Assembly: GCF_004363175.1 (NCBI RefSeq)
Contig: NZ_SNYR01000001.1
Coordinates: 1,116,001 to 1,180,000 of the forward strand
From: Maritalea mobilis
GTDB taxonomy: Bacteria; Pseudomonadota; Alphaproteobacteria; Rhizobiales; Devosiaceae
Length of the DNA stretch: 64,000 bases
Direction: 5' to 3'
A program made the position numbers and the translations under genes. The notes under the pieces are model-generated. The model saw only the letters and a program-made list of their open reading frames with translations, had not been told where the DNA came from and did not search any database. Numbering within the stretch: position 1 is the first letter of the stretch; each line of letters begins with the position of its first letter. Of this stretch, positions 41,458-50,068 are shown one piece after another.

Positions 41458-42676
41458 TTGGGGACAATTGGCGGCAGATCGACTGATCGAAATTGCAAAA
41501 TGTTCTGAGTCCGGCCCAGGTGTAACCCGCCTGCCCTTCACCCGAGAACACGCGGATGCGGTGAAGTTGATCGAGGGCTGGATGCAAGATGCTGGCTTGG
41601 AAACCCATTTAGATGCCGCGGGCACCTTGGTCGGCCGCACCAAATTCACCGGCGCCAGCCAGACCCTTTATATGGGGTCACACCAAGACAGCGTGCGCCA
41701 TGGCGGCGCATATGACGGGATTATGGGCGTCGCTCTGCCCGTTCTCGCTTTAAAACTGCTGAAAGATGAATGCATCACGCTGACGTTTAATGTCGAGATT
41801 TTAGCCTTCGCTGATGAAGAAGGCGTACGCTTTCCAACCGCGCTTATTGGTTCCCGCGCCTTGGCAGGTACCTATGATCCGCGTGTACTAGAGATACAGG
41901 ATCGCGATGGCATTTCAATCGACAAAGCCATGCGCGCATTCGGCCTCTCACCTGAAAACATCCCCAAACTAAAGCGCAACAACAATCAAACACTGGGCTT
42001 TGTTGAAGTGCACATTGAACAAGGGCCAATGTTACAGGATGAAGATTTATCATTGGGGGTCGTGACCGCCATTTGCGGCATTGAACGCCACAGCGTGACA
42101 TTCCACGGCGTTTCTGGCCATGCCGGCACTTTGCCCATGCGCAACCGGCAAGATGCGCTGGTGGGCGCAAGCCAACTGATCAGCTTCGTCAATGAACTGG
42201 CTCTAAAAACTGAACATTTACGCGCAACTGTGGGTGCTCTCGACATTTCCCCCAATGTGGTGAATGCGGTGCCAAATGAAGCACGATTGACGGTCGAAAT
42301 GCGCTCCGCCGATGATTCCATACGCGCTGAGGCCGCACAGAAAATCGAAGATCAAGCCAAGGCAATCGCAGAAGCACAGGGCCTGACCATCAGCTACAAC
42401 AAGACTTACGCACAACCCGCACAGCAATGCGCAGACAGTTTAAGAACGCCATTGTCCGATGCAGTTAAGTCAAAACTGGGTCGCGCTCTAGCGTTGCCAT
42501 CAGGCGCCACACATGATGCTTCGGCCATGGCCGACCTTGGCCCCATGGCCATGCTGTTTGTGCGCTGCAAAGACGGCATCAGCCACAATCCAGACGAATA
42601 TGCCTCTCCAGAAGATATGGGCGATGCCGTGCAAGTTTTGGCTCAATTTATCAAAAACATGGCGGCGAAGATTTAA
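41450..42676 (+). CDS. M20-family allantoate amidohydrolase / N-carbamoyl amino acid hydrolase
   Basis: About 408 residues; AllC/HyuC-type amidase with the binuclear metal site: GSHQDSVRHGGAYDGIMGV (His and Asp ligands), FADEEGVRF (Glu base/ligand), HIEQGPML (His ligand) and SHNPDEYAS near the C-terminus (His ligand). GVSGHAGTLPM marks the dimerisation/lid domain. It cleaves a carbamoyl or ureido amide, releasing ammonia or CO2. The TTG start at 41450 has AAGGAG 7 bases upstream; ATG 41432 adds six residues without such a site. It overlaps the DUF1028 stop. Confidence 0.88.
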   Translation: MTDWGQLAADRLIEIAKCSESGPGVTRLPFTREHADAVKLIEGWMQDAGLETHLDAAGTLVGRTKFTGASQTLYMGSHQDSVRHGGAYDGIMGVALPVLALKLLKDECITLTFNVEILAFADEEGVRFPTALIGSRALAGTYDPRVLEIQDRDGISIDKAMRAFGLSPENIPKLKRNNNQTLGFVEVHIEQGPMLQDEDLSLGVVTAICGIERHSVTFHGVSGHAGTLPMRNRQDALVGASQLISFVNELALKTEHLRATVGALDISPNVVNAVPNEARLTVEMRSADDSIRAEAAQKIEDQAKAIAEAQGLTISYNKTYAQPAQQCADSLRTPLSDAVKSKLGRALALPSGATHDASAMADLGPMAMLFVRCKDGISHNPDEYASPEDMGDAVQVLAQFIKNMAAKI

Positions 42677-43699
42677 TCAAACGCCCAAAAATCCATTTAT
42701 GAATGAAGTGAGATTGTCACCCAACTCATCGCATAAATAGCCGCCTTCTTGCACCAGCACACAAGGCAATTCGGTTTGCGCAAACCGTTTCCCGATTTCG
42801 GCAAAGCCAGATTGACTAACCGAAAGACCGCCAAATGGATCGCCTTCAAACGCATCAAGCCCCAAGGCGACCACAATAATGTCAGTGCCAAACTGATGTA
42901 CGCGCTCCAGGCCTTGGTCCAAGGCAGCCAAAAAGCCTTCGTCGCCTGTGCCCATTTTCAAAGGTAAGTTGAGATTAGCGCCAAGGGCATCGCCCTCTCC
43001 GCGCTCATGTGCATGGCCCCAGAAAAACGGATAATAGCGGATCGGGTCTGCATGCACCGATACGGTTAGCACGTCCCGGTCACCATAAAAAATGCCTTGG
43101 GTACCATTGCCATGATGCAAATCCACATCAACCACAGCGGCCCGCAACCCGCTTTGCTTGAGATGTGCCGCGACAATGGCCGAATTATTGAAGAAACAAA
43201 AGCCTCCAGCCAAATCGGCAAATGCGTGGTGCCCTGGCGGACGGCACAGTGCATAGGTTGCCTTGGCTCCTGCCAAAACATCATTGGTGGCACTGACCGC
43301 CGTCTGCGCACTCCAATATGCCGAATGGAACGTATGTTCCGAAATCGGGCATGCTGTATCCGCCATATGAAAGCCCGCCTGCCCCACAGCAGATTTCGGA
43401 TAACTCACCGTGCGTCGATCTGGATGAATGTTCGGAATGACCTCTGGTGAGGCCCCTTCAATGCGCTGCCAGCGTTTGTAAATATGCTGCAAAAAATGCA
43501 CATATTCTGCGCTGTGCACACGTGCAATTGGCCCCATGCCGTAATCTTCAGTCGCGGTTTGAATTAAGCCTGCGGCCTTAGCCCCATCCAACAAAGCTTG
43601 CACCCGCCCCGGCTGTTCCGGATTGGGTTGCGGAGCACCTGAGGACAGAAAATTTACCGGATTATGCAGCCGCTGGGCTTCATCAAAAAAGAACTTCAT
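42677..43699 (-). CDS. Histone deacetylase-family acetylpolyamine amidohydrolase-like protein
   Basis: A 340-residue HDAC-superfamily protein. Active-site and zinc ligands are visible: CRPPGHHAF (tandem His), VVDVDLHHGNGTQGIF (Asp and His ligands) and ALGLDAFEGDPFGG (Asp ligand). The N-terminus MKFFFDEAQRLHNPVNFL is typical of bacterial acetylpolyamine deacetylases. It likely removes an acyl group from a polyamine- or amine-type substrate imported by the same operon's transporter. Its ATG abuts the BKACE stop (overlap of 1 base). Convergent with the amidohydrolase gene with no gap. Confidence 0.9.
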   Translation of the reverse strand: MKFFFDEAQRLHNPVNFLSSGAPQPNPEQPGRVQALLDGAKAAGLIQTATEDYGMGPIARVHSAEYVHFLQHIYKRWQRIEGASPEVIPNIHPDRRTVSYPKSAVGQAGFHMADTACPISEHTFHSAYWSAQTAVSATNDVLAGAKATYALCRPPGHHAFADLAGGFCFFNNSAIVAAHLKQSGLRAAVVDVDLHHGNGTQGIFYGDRDVLTVSVHADPIRYYPFFWGHAHERGEGDALGANLNLPLKMGTGDEGFLAALDQGLERVHQFGTDIIVVALGLDAFEGDPFGGLSVSQSGFAEIGKRFAQTELPCVLVQEGGYLCDELGDNLTSFINGFLGV

Positions 43700-44643
43700 T
43701 ACACATACACTTGTTCAAGATTTTCATTTTCCGCGCTGCTGGGAATACCCAAAATCTCACGCGCTTCTGACGGTGTCGCCACCTGCTTCCCATTGGCTTC
43801 AATCAGGGCTTTCACCTTTTCCACCTGTTGCGCGTTGGAGGTCGCCAATTGCCCTTTGGCAATGTAAAGATTATCTTCCAAACCCACGCGCACATGGCCA
43901 CCCATGGCAATCGACAGGCCCGCCATCTGCATTTGTGCCCGTCCGGCGCCAATCACCGAAAACTGATAATCTTCGCCGAACAATTTGTCGGCTGTACTTT
44001 TCAAGAAATACAGTACTTCCGGCAGCGGCGGTGCGCCGCCCAAAACACCCAAAACAAACTGAATGAAGAATGGTGGTTTCAACACATCACGTTGCGCCAG
44101 ATGATCCAGCATATAGAGATGTGCAATGTCATAACATTCCAGCTCAAAAACGGTTGGACGCTTGTCCAAGCGCTCGGCGATCACGCCAATATCGCGTGGT
44201 GTATTTTTAAACACAAGATCATCAGAATTGCGCAAAAAGGGTTCTTCCCAATCATGCTTCCAGTCTTTGATCCGATCCGCCAAAGGATAGAGCGCAAAGT
44301 TCATTGAGCCCAAATTGAGCGAAGCCATTTCCGGCTGCAACGCACTGGCAGCAGCAAGCCGATCATCAAGGCTCATCACAGCTGACCCGCCCGTGGACAT
44401 ATTCAGAATAGCGTCAGTCTGATTGCCCAATTGAGGGTAAAAGCCATTCCAATGATCAAGCAACGCGCTGGGTTGGCCCGTTTCGGGATGCCGGGCATGC
44501 AGGTGCAAAATCGACGCACCGGCCTCAACCGCACCAACCCCTTCGCGCACCATATCCTCGCCAGTTATCGGCAGATAAGGGGACATGGAAGGTGTGTGGA
44601 TCGACCCCGTGAGCGCACAACTAATTATGACCTTTTCTGCCAT
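43699..44643 (-). CDS. BKACE (DUF849) beta-keto acid cleavage enzyme
   Basis: A 314-residue zinc enzyme of the BKACE family. Landmarks: VIISCALTGSIHTPSMSPYLPIT (N-terminal strand), ILHLHARHPETG (two zinc-ligand His), LNMSTGGSAVMS, LELECYD and GGHVRVGLEDNLYI. These enzymes condense a beta-keto acid with acetyl-CoA to give acetoacetate and a new acyl-CoA. It lies between an aminotransferase and a deacetylase-like gene, suggesting that transamination provides the keto acid. Starts immediately after the aminotransferase stop. Confidence 0.92.
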   Translation of the reverse strand: MAEKVIISCALTGSIHTPSMSPYLPITGEDMVREGVGAVEAGASILHLHARHPETGQPSALLDHWNGFYPQLGNQTDAILNMSTGGSAVMSLDDRLAAASALQPEMASLNLGSMNFALYPLADRIKDWKHDWEEPFLRNSDDLVFKNTPRDIGVIAERLDKRPTVFELECYDIAHLYMLDHLAQRDVLKPPFFIQFVLGVLGGAPPLPEVLYFLKSTADKLFGEDYQFSVIGAGRAQMQMAGLSIAMGGHVRVGLEDNLYIAKGQLATSNAQQVEKVKALIEANGKQVATPSEAREILGIPSSAENENLEQVYV

Positions 44644-45978
44644 TTAAGCCACCTCTTTCAAGTAAAGGTCGGCAAACTGGCCCAGCGATTTGTCGAGCAA
44701 ACCAACCAACTCGTCCACCTGCGCAGTAGAGGTGATCAGTGGCGGGCACACCATAAAATGGTCACCCTCAGCCCCATTTCGGGTGCGGCGCGAATAGATG
44801 ATCAAGCCGTTTTGATAGGCGATATCCACCAGCTTACTATGAGCATGCAACTCCTTTGGCAACACCTGTTTGGTCTGTGCGTCAGCCATCAATTCAAACG
44901 CCAACAAAAGCCCTTTGCCGCGCACATCGCCGATAAAGGGATAACGCGCCTGCAGCTCTTTCAAGCGGGCGAACAAAGTGTCTCCAAGGCGCGTGGCCCG
45001 AGCGCATAATTGCTCATCTTCGATCACATCTAACACACCCATGCCAGCCGCTGCCGCCAGTGGCATGGCCGCATTGGTGAAGCCGTGTAGAAAGCCGCCA
45101 TGGTCCAACACGTCCTCAACCAGATCATTGCGAGATATGACCGCGCCAAGCGGCATATATCCACCACCAAGCCCTTTGGCACTCACAATCATATCGGGCA
45201 CAGCATCAAAATGTTCTGCCGCAAAATAGGTGCCTGTGCGTCCGCCGCCAGTCATCACCTCATCATAAATCAGCAAAAGCCCATATTGATCGCAAAGCGC
45301 CCGCAAGCCTTCCATGTACCCCGCGGGTGGCACCAATGCCCCTGTTGAAGCGCCACCAATAGGTTCCACCAAAAAGGCCAACAAAGTCTCCGGCCCTTCC
45401 GCTAAAATCTGATCTTCAATATCCTTGAGATAGTGCGCCGCTGTCGCAGGGTCATTTGGGTCCAACCCGTCAAGATAGTGCAAGGGCGCCCGCACTTTAG
45501 GCATTGCCTTCATCATCGGTGCAAACGGATCGGCAAATGGTGGCGTGCCTGTCACCGCCACGGCGCCCAAAGTTGAGCCATGATATGACGGAAGCCGCGA
45601 CATCATTTTAAAGCGCTTATCGTCGCCACGCGCCAATGCGGCCTGCCGCGCCAGCTTGATCGCTGTTTCCACCGCTTCTGAACCGCCTGAAACAAAGAAA
45701 ACTTTGTCTAGGCCTAGCGGCGCTTTCTTTGCCAAACGCGCCGCAAATTGCTCAACAATCTCACTCTGAAAATGCAAGCGATAGGCAAAGGTGGCTTTCT
45801 GCATCTGCGATTGCATGGCAGCCAAAACATGCGGGTGTGAATGCCCAATATTCGACACCATAGCCCCTGACGAACCGTCGATATAACGATTGCGATCCGC
45901 ATCCCACAAATAGATACCTTCGGATCGCTCGATAAAAGGACGTGTTTGTCGCGTTTGGTAAAACAGATGCTCAGACAT
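44644..45978 (-). CDS. Class III aminotransferase (omega-amino acid / polyamine type)
   Basis: A 444-residue PLP enzyme. SGGSEAVETAIKLARQ contacts the cofactor phosphate, IYDEVMTGGGRTG contains the Asp, and MIVSAKGLGGGYMPLGA holds the Schiff-base Lys (about residue 270). Class III enzymes act on terminal amines of omega-amino acids and diamines. ATG 45978 gives the natural N-terminus MSEHLFYQ. It is between the ABC ATPase gene (11 bp) and BKACE gene. The amine substrate is not deducible. Confidence 0.92.
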   Translation of the reverse strand: MSEHLFYQTRQTRPFIERSEGIYLWDADRNRYIDGSSGAMVSNIGHSHPHVLAAMQSQMQKATFAYRLHFQSEIVEQFAARLAKKAPLGLDKVFFVSGGSEAVETAIKLARQAALARGDDKRFKMMSRLPSYHGSTLGAVAVTGTPPFADPFAPMMKAMPKVRAPLHYLDGLDPNDPATAAHYLKDIEDQILAEGPETLLAFLVEPIGGASTGALVPPAGYMEGLRALCDQYGLLLIYDEVMTGGGRTGTYFAAEHFDAVPDMIVSAKGLGGGYMPLGAVISRNDLVEDVLDHGGFLHGFTNAAMPLAAAAGMGVLDVIEDEQLCARATRLGDTLFARLKELQARYPFIGDVRGKGLLLAFELMADAQTKQVLPKELHAHSKLVDIAYQNGLIIYSRRTRNGAEGDHFMVCPPLITSTAQVDELVGLLDKSLGQFADLYLKEVA

Positions 45979-45989
45979 ATTGCGGGCCT

Positions 45990-47072
45990 CTAATCGCCAA
46001 GAAGAGTGCAATTTTGCGGATCAAAATGAACCTGAACTTGTGCGCCTTGATCAAACAGAGCCTGACCAACCGTATTGATCGCCTGCAACTTCTCATCGCC
46101 CACATGCACAAAATAGCGCACTGACTGCCCAAGATAATCCACAGCCTCAACGGTGCCATTTGCCGTTACATGACCAGTAGGTGCCTTTGCTGCTGTGTCG
46201 CTCAGTTGCAACTTTTCTGCCCGCAACACCAATTTGCCCTTGGCTGAGGCATTGCCCTTCGGCACTTGTGTCGTGTCCACTTCAAACTTGCCAAATTGCG
46301 GCAGTTCAACGGCCACTTTTTCTGCGCCAGCCCCTTCGGCGCGTACATCCATTAAATTTGATGCGCCAAGAAACTGCGCCACAAATTCCGAAGCAGGACG
46401 ATTATAAACATCCCATGGGCTGCCCACTTGCTCAATGCGGCCATCGCGCATCACCACAATATTGTCAGACATCGCCAGCGCTTCACCCTGATCGTGGGTC
46501 ACAAACACCGTGGTCACACCCAGTTTTTCCTGAATGTTTTTCAACTCAACCCGCATATCTTCGCGCAAATTCGCATCAAGTGCGGAGAGCGGCTCATCCA
46601 GCAGCAATACGTCTGGTTCGATCACAATGGCCCGTGCCAAAGCAATACGTTGCTGCTGACCGCCAGAAAGCTGTGAGGGATAGCGATCACCCACATTGGG
46701 CAATTGCACCAGCTCCATCGCAGCCTTCACCTTTTCTTCCACCTGCGCCTTCGGCACATTGCGATATTTCAACCCAAACGCTACATTTTCGAAAATAGTC
46801 TTATGCGGAAACAGCGCGTAGCTTTGAAACACAATGCCCAAATTCCGCTTGTGAATAGGTACGGTGTTGACCCGTTGCCCTTTCACCAAAATGTCCCCTT
46901 CCGTTGGGTCCAATAGCCCGGCAATCATGCGCAGCGTGGTGGTTTTGCCGCAGCCAGACGGCCCCAAAAGGGTTAGAAAACTTCCCTGCTCAATCTCCAG
47001 ATCAAGCGGATGCACGGCAGTGAACGTGCCAAATCTTTTCACGATATTGTTTAAGGTTACGGCGGTGCTCAT
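45990..47072 (-). CDS. Polyamine-type ABC transporter ATPase (PotA-like)
   Basis: A 360-residue ATPase: Walker A LGPSGCGKTT (~35-44), signature LSGGQQQRIALARA (~133-146), Walker B LLLDEPLSALD and THDQGEALAMSD. C-terminal TOBE domain ~275-360. It serves the permeases and binding protein encoded upstream. Confidence 0.93.
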   Translation of the reverse strand: MSTAVTLNNIVKRFGTFTAVHPLDLEIEQGSFLTLLGPSGCGKTTTLRMIAGLLDPTEGDILVKGQRVNTVPIHKRNLGIVFQSYALFPHKTIFENVAFGLKYRNVPKAQVEEKVKAAMELVQLPNVGDRYPSQLSGGQQQRIALARAIVIEPDVLLLDEPLSALDANLREDMRVELKNIQEKLGVTTVFVTHDQGEALAMSDNIVVMRDGRIEQVGSPWDVYNRPASEFVAQFLGASNLMDVRAEGAGAEKVAVELPQFGKFEVDTTQVPKGNASAKGKLVLRAEKLQLSDTAAKAPTGHVTANGTVEAVDYLGQSVRYFVHVGDEKLQAINTVGQALFDQGAQVQVHFDPQNCTLLGD

Positions 47073-47094
47073 GATGATTTCATCCCGTGCATAA

Positions 47095-47125
47095 TTGGTG
47101 GGCGATGGCGTTCACCGCCCACCAA
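47095..47125 (-). other. Intercistronic hairpin after the binding-protein gene
   Basis: TTGGTGGGCG / CGCCCACCAA, 10 pairs with an 11-nt loop, between the binding-protein gene and the PotA-like ATPase gene. No T-run follows. Confidence 0.6.
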
Positions 47126-47134
47126 ATTGATAGA

Positions 47135-48277
47135 TTAATAGCCCTTTTGAACGCGGCCAAACATCTTGGACCACTCGGCCTCATTGCCGTTCCAATAATC
47201 AGGATTGGCGAAGGTGAGACCGTCCAAAGTGCCGGTTGGATCAAAGGCAGGCAGCGTTGGGATTTTTGAGCCCAAATCCACTTTTGAAGGATCAAGCGCA
47301 GGTGGATAATTTTGCGCTTCAGCCACTGCGATTGAGGTTTCAGGCGCCAACATAAAGTTGAGCAACTCTTCAACCGCCGCCATCGGCGAGCCTTTCATCA
47401 CGAACATGCATTCCTGCCAGCCAAAGCCATTTGGCGGATCGTAATAGCCAATATCATGACCCTGCTCTTGCAAGGCATAAATGCGGCCTGACCAACCTTC
47501 GGTAACGTAGATCTCTTCTTCCGCCAAAAGGCTCATGAGCTCTGCGCCAGAACCCCAATATTTCAGTGCCAAATCACGGTGCGTGCGGATCGCATCCCAA
47601 ACTGCATCCATATCTTGGATATTGTTCGGGTCTTGGTCCGTTTGCAGCGCGCCATACCAAATACGCGTACGCCAATCGCTCCAACCGCCAATTTTGCCTT
47701 TGTATTTTTCATTCAGCAAGATGCGCGCGCCCTGCTCTTTCATCTCTTCATCAGAAATGTATTTGCGGTTGTAGGCCAAACCTGTTGTGCCATAATCGTA
47801 AGGCACGCAAGAAAGCTGATCGCCAGAAACAGCGCGGAACACATCAACCAATTTTGGAATTACCAAATCAAGGTTCGGGATATTCGCTGTGTTCAGTGAA
47901 GATGAAAAGCCAAGATTGTGATAGCGGGCATAATCAAAAACGCCAGACAAGTGAGCGATATTATATTCGCCTTCCTGCGCTGTTTTCACTCGTGCGAGAT
48001 ATTCGTCGCCACTGCCAAACGTGCCATCAACCACTTTGATGCCAGTTTTCGCAGTGTATGGATCAAAGGCCTTTTCGCGGAACGCTTCTGAAACAACACC
48101 GCCCCAGCCATCAAACCGCACTTCACTAACATCCTGCGCGAATGCCATATTGCCAAACGGCATTTGCACGCCATAGGCGGCACCAGCGGCGCCCAAAAGA
48201 CCAAGAAATTTCCGGCGGCCAATATCGCCATTGCCAAACTTTTCTCTTAGTCGTTCATATCTTTTTGTATCGTCCAT
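47135..48277 (-). CDS. Polyamine-type solute-binding protein with Tat-like signal
   Basis: A 380-residue PotD-type (SBP family 8/13) protein. The N-terminus has a twin-arginine motif IGRRKFLGLLGAAGAAYG before a hydrophobic stretch ending near MAFA (about residue 47), implying folded export. Mature sequence begins QDVSEVRFDGWGGVVSEAF; later KLVDVFRAVSGDQLSCVPYDYGTTGLAYNRKYI is typical. GGGAGGAAA precedes ATG 48277. Likely ligand a polyamine, acylated amine or omega-amino acid. Confidence 0.9.
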   Translation of the reverse strand: MDDTKRYERLREKFGNGDIGRRKFLGLLGAAGAAYGVQMPFGNMAFAQDVSEVRFDGWGGVVSEAFREKAFDPYTAKTGIKVVDGTFGSGDEYLARVKTAQEGEYNIAHLSGVFDYARYHNLGFSSSLNTANIPNLDLVIPKLVDVFRAVSGDQLSCVPYDYGTTGLAYNRKYISDEEMKEQGARILLNEKYKGKIGGWSDWRTRIWYGALQTDQDPNNIQDMDAVWDAIRTHRDLALKYWGSGAELMSLLAEEEIYVTEGWSGRIYALQEQGHDIGYYDPPNGFGWQECMFVMKGSPMAAVEELLNFMLAPETSIAVAEAQNYPPALDPSKVDLGSKIPTLPAFDPTGTLDGLTFANPDYWNGNEAEWSKMFGRVQKGY

Positions 48278-48317
48278 TCTTTCCTCCCTAGGTGATATTC
48301 GATGCAAATCTTAGGCG

Positions 48318-49106
48318 CTATCTGCCGCGCCGCGCGGCGTGCCACCTGGCCGCCGCAATGCCAATCAATGGCAAACCTGTTGTGAGCATAATCATCACGG
48401 CCCCCAGCGCGTTAATCTCCGGTGAAATGGAGTTGCGCAGCATGGCAAAAATCTGAGTGGGCACGGTTTCAACCCCGCCCGGCTTCCAGAACAAGGTGCC
48501 TGTAATGTCGTCAAATGAAATGGTGAATGCGAATAGTCCACCCGCCATCACCGCTGGCATAATCAACGGCAAAGTGATTTGGAAAAAGGCTTGAATTGGC
48601 GACGCGCCCAAGCTACGTGCAGCTTCCTCATAATCTTTTTTCACCGCAACCAATCGCGCTTGCACAACCAGCACCACAAAGGGCAGCGTGAAAATAACGT
48701 GCCCCATCAGCAGCAAAAAGAAACTCTTGGGGATGTTGAGCATTTGTAGGAACAAAAGCAACGAAACGGCCAACACCACTTCGGGCACCAAAATCGGTGC
48801 GATCAACAATGTGCTGATGCTATTTTTGCCAGGAAAATCATATCGAACGAGCGCAAGCGAAGCCAAAACACCCAATGTTGTTGAAATAATTGCCGTCAAC
48901 AAACCCAAGGTCAGCGAGGTTTGGAAAGCCCGCACAATGGCTTCATTTTCCCACAGCGCAACAAACCAACGCAACGACAAACCTGTCATCGGAAATGCGC
49001 CGAACTGGTTGGCGTTAAAGGCGAGAATAATCACCACCGCCACGGGCAAAAACATGAAGGTGTAAACCAAAATGGTCCATGCTCGAATAAGGGGCCAACC
49101 GCGCAT
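48318..49106 (-). CDS. Polyamine-type ABC permease (PotC-like)
   Basis: A 262-residue permease with six helices, including TILVYTFMFLPVAVVIILAFNANQFGAFPMTGLSLRWFVALWEN at the N-terminus and coupling loop KDYEEAARSLGASPIQAFFQITLPLIMPA (~155-183). The ATG overlaps the PotB-like stop by one base. Confidence 0.93.
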   Translation of the reverse strand: MRGWPLIRAWTILVYTFMFLPVAVVIILAFNANQFGAFPMTGLSLRWFVALWENEAIVRAFQTSLTLGLLTAIISTTLGVLASLALVRYDFPGKNSISTLLIAPILVPEVVLAVSLLLFLQMLNIPKSFFLLLMGHVIFTLPFVVLVVQARLVAVKKDYEEAARSLGASPIQAFFQITLPLIMPAVMAGGLFAFTISFDDITGTLFWKPGGVETVPTQIFAMLRNSISPEINALGAVMIMLTTGLPLIGIAAARWHAARRGR

Positions 49107-49978
49107 TATCCAATCCCCTTTGCAATCTGCCCCAACCCCATAAAGCGGTTATAGGTGAGCACCACCGCGCCCAATACCACCAGCAGCATCAGCGAGAGCA
49201 CAGCGCCCAAAGGCCAGTCCAGCTGCGTGATGATCGCTTCAAAGACCAGGTTGGCAAACATGGCATCGGTGGGACCGCCAAGTATAACCGGGGTGATATA
49301 TGTGCCTGCGCCAAGCACAAAGCACAGCACGGCCCCGGCTGCCAAACCTGGAACTGATAGGGGAAGCGTGACTTCCCAAAATGTTTGCATTGGATTGGCG
49401 CCAAGGGAGTTCGCCGCATCTTCCAATGCGCGATCAATCCCATCAAGGCTGACATAAGTATTGAGGATCATGAAGGGCAGCAAAAAGTGCACCAGACCCA
49501 AAATCACGGTCACTTCATTATAGAGCATTTGGATCGGCTCATCGATGACGCCGATGGCAAGCAGCAGCGAATTGAGCGCACCAGAAACACCCAAAATATT
49601 GATCCAACTCATGGTGCGAATAATGTAGCTCACCCAAAATGGCAACATCAGCAACAGCAGTAAAAAGCCGCGATTAACGCCCCGCGCTCGCGCCACAAAA
49701 TAGGCAACGGGATAGCCAATAATCGCACACAGAATTGTGGTGATCGCCGCAATGCGAACGGTGCTGATCAAAATGTCTCGGTAAAAACGGTCGGTCAGCG
49801 CTTCTTGCCAATTGGCTAAGGAAAAGGCCGCTTCCACGCCGCCAACAGAGGTCCGCAGCCAGAACGAATAGACCACGATAAACATCAGCGGGACGACAAG
49901 CAAAAGTGCAATCGTCACCAAAGCTGGCGAGAGCAGCACCCAAGGCGCCCTCTTTTCACTCTGCTCAATCGTTGCCAT
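49106..49978 (-). CDS. Polyamine-type ABC permease (PotB-like)
   Basis: A 290-residue permease. Helices at residues ~18-40, ~75-100, and others, with coupling loop DRALEDAANSLGANPMQTFWEVTLPLSVPG (~185-214). ATG 49978 has GGGAGGAAG upstream and gives MATIEQSEKRAPW; it is the first gene of the seven-gene operon, divergent from the LysR-type gene. Confidence 0.93.
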   Translation of the reverse strand: MATIEQSEKRAPWVLLSPALVTIALLLVVPLMFIVVYSFWLRTSVGGVEAAFSLANWQEALTDRFYRDILISTVRIAAITTILCAIIGYPVAYFVARARGVNRGFLLLLLMLPFWVSYIIRTMSWINILGVSGALNSLLLAIGVIDEPIQMLYNEVTVILGLVHFLLPFMILNTYVSLDGIDRALEDAANSLGANPMQTFWEVTLPLSVPGLAAGAVLCFVLGAGTYITPVILGGPTDAMFANLVFEAIITQLDWPLGAVLSLMLLVVLGAVVLTYNRFMGLGQIAKGIG

Positions 49979-50020
49979 TAACTTCCTCCCGTGCCCATAG
50001 GTTTGGCGATCCACAATCAT

Positions 50021-50057
50021 AAATCAAATAGATATTTACAATCTTGAATATTGATTT
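50021..50057. promoter_or_regulatory. Candidate LysR-type operator
   Basis: AAATCAA (50021-50027) and TTGATTT (50051-50057) form a dyad with 23 bp between arms and an AT-rich middle, in the 90-bp divergent region just before the LysR-type gene. Fits an interrupted-dyad site of this regulator class. Confidence 0.5.
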
Positions 50058-50068
50058 AATCTATATCC

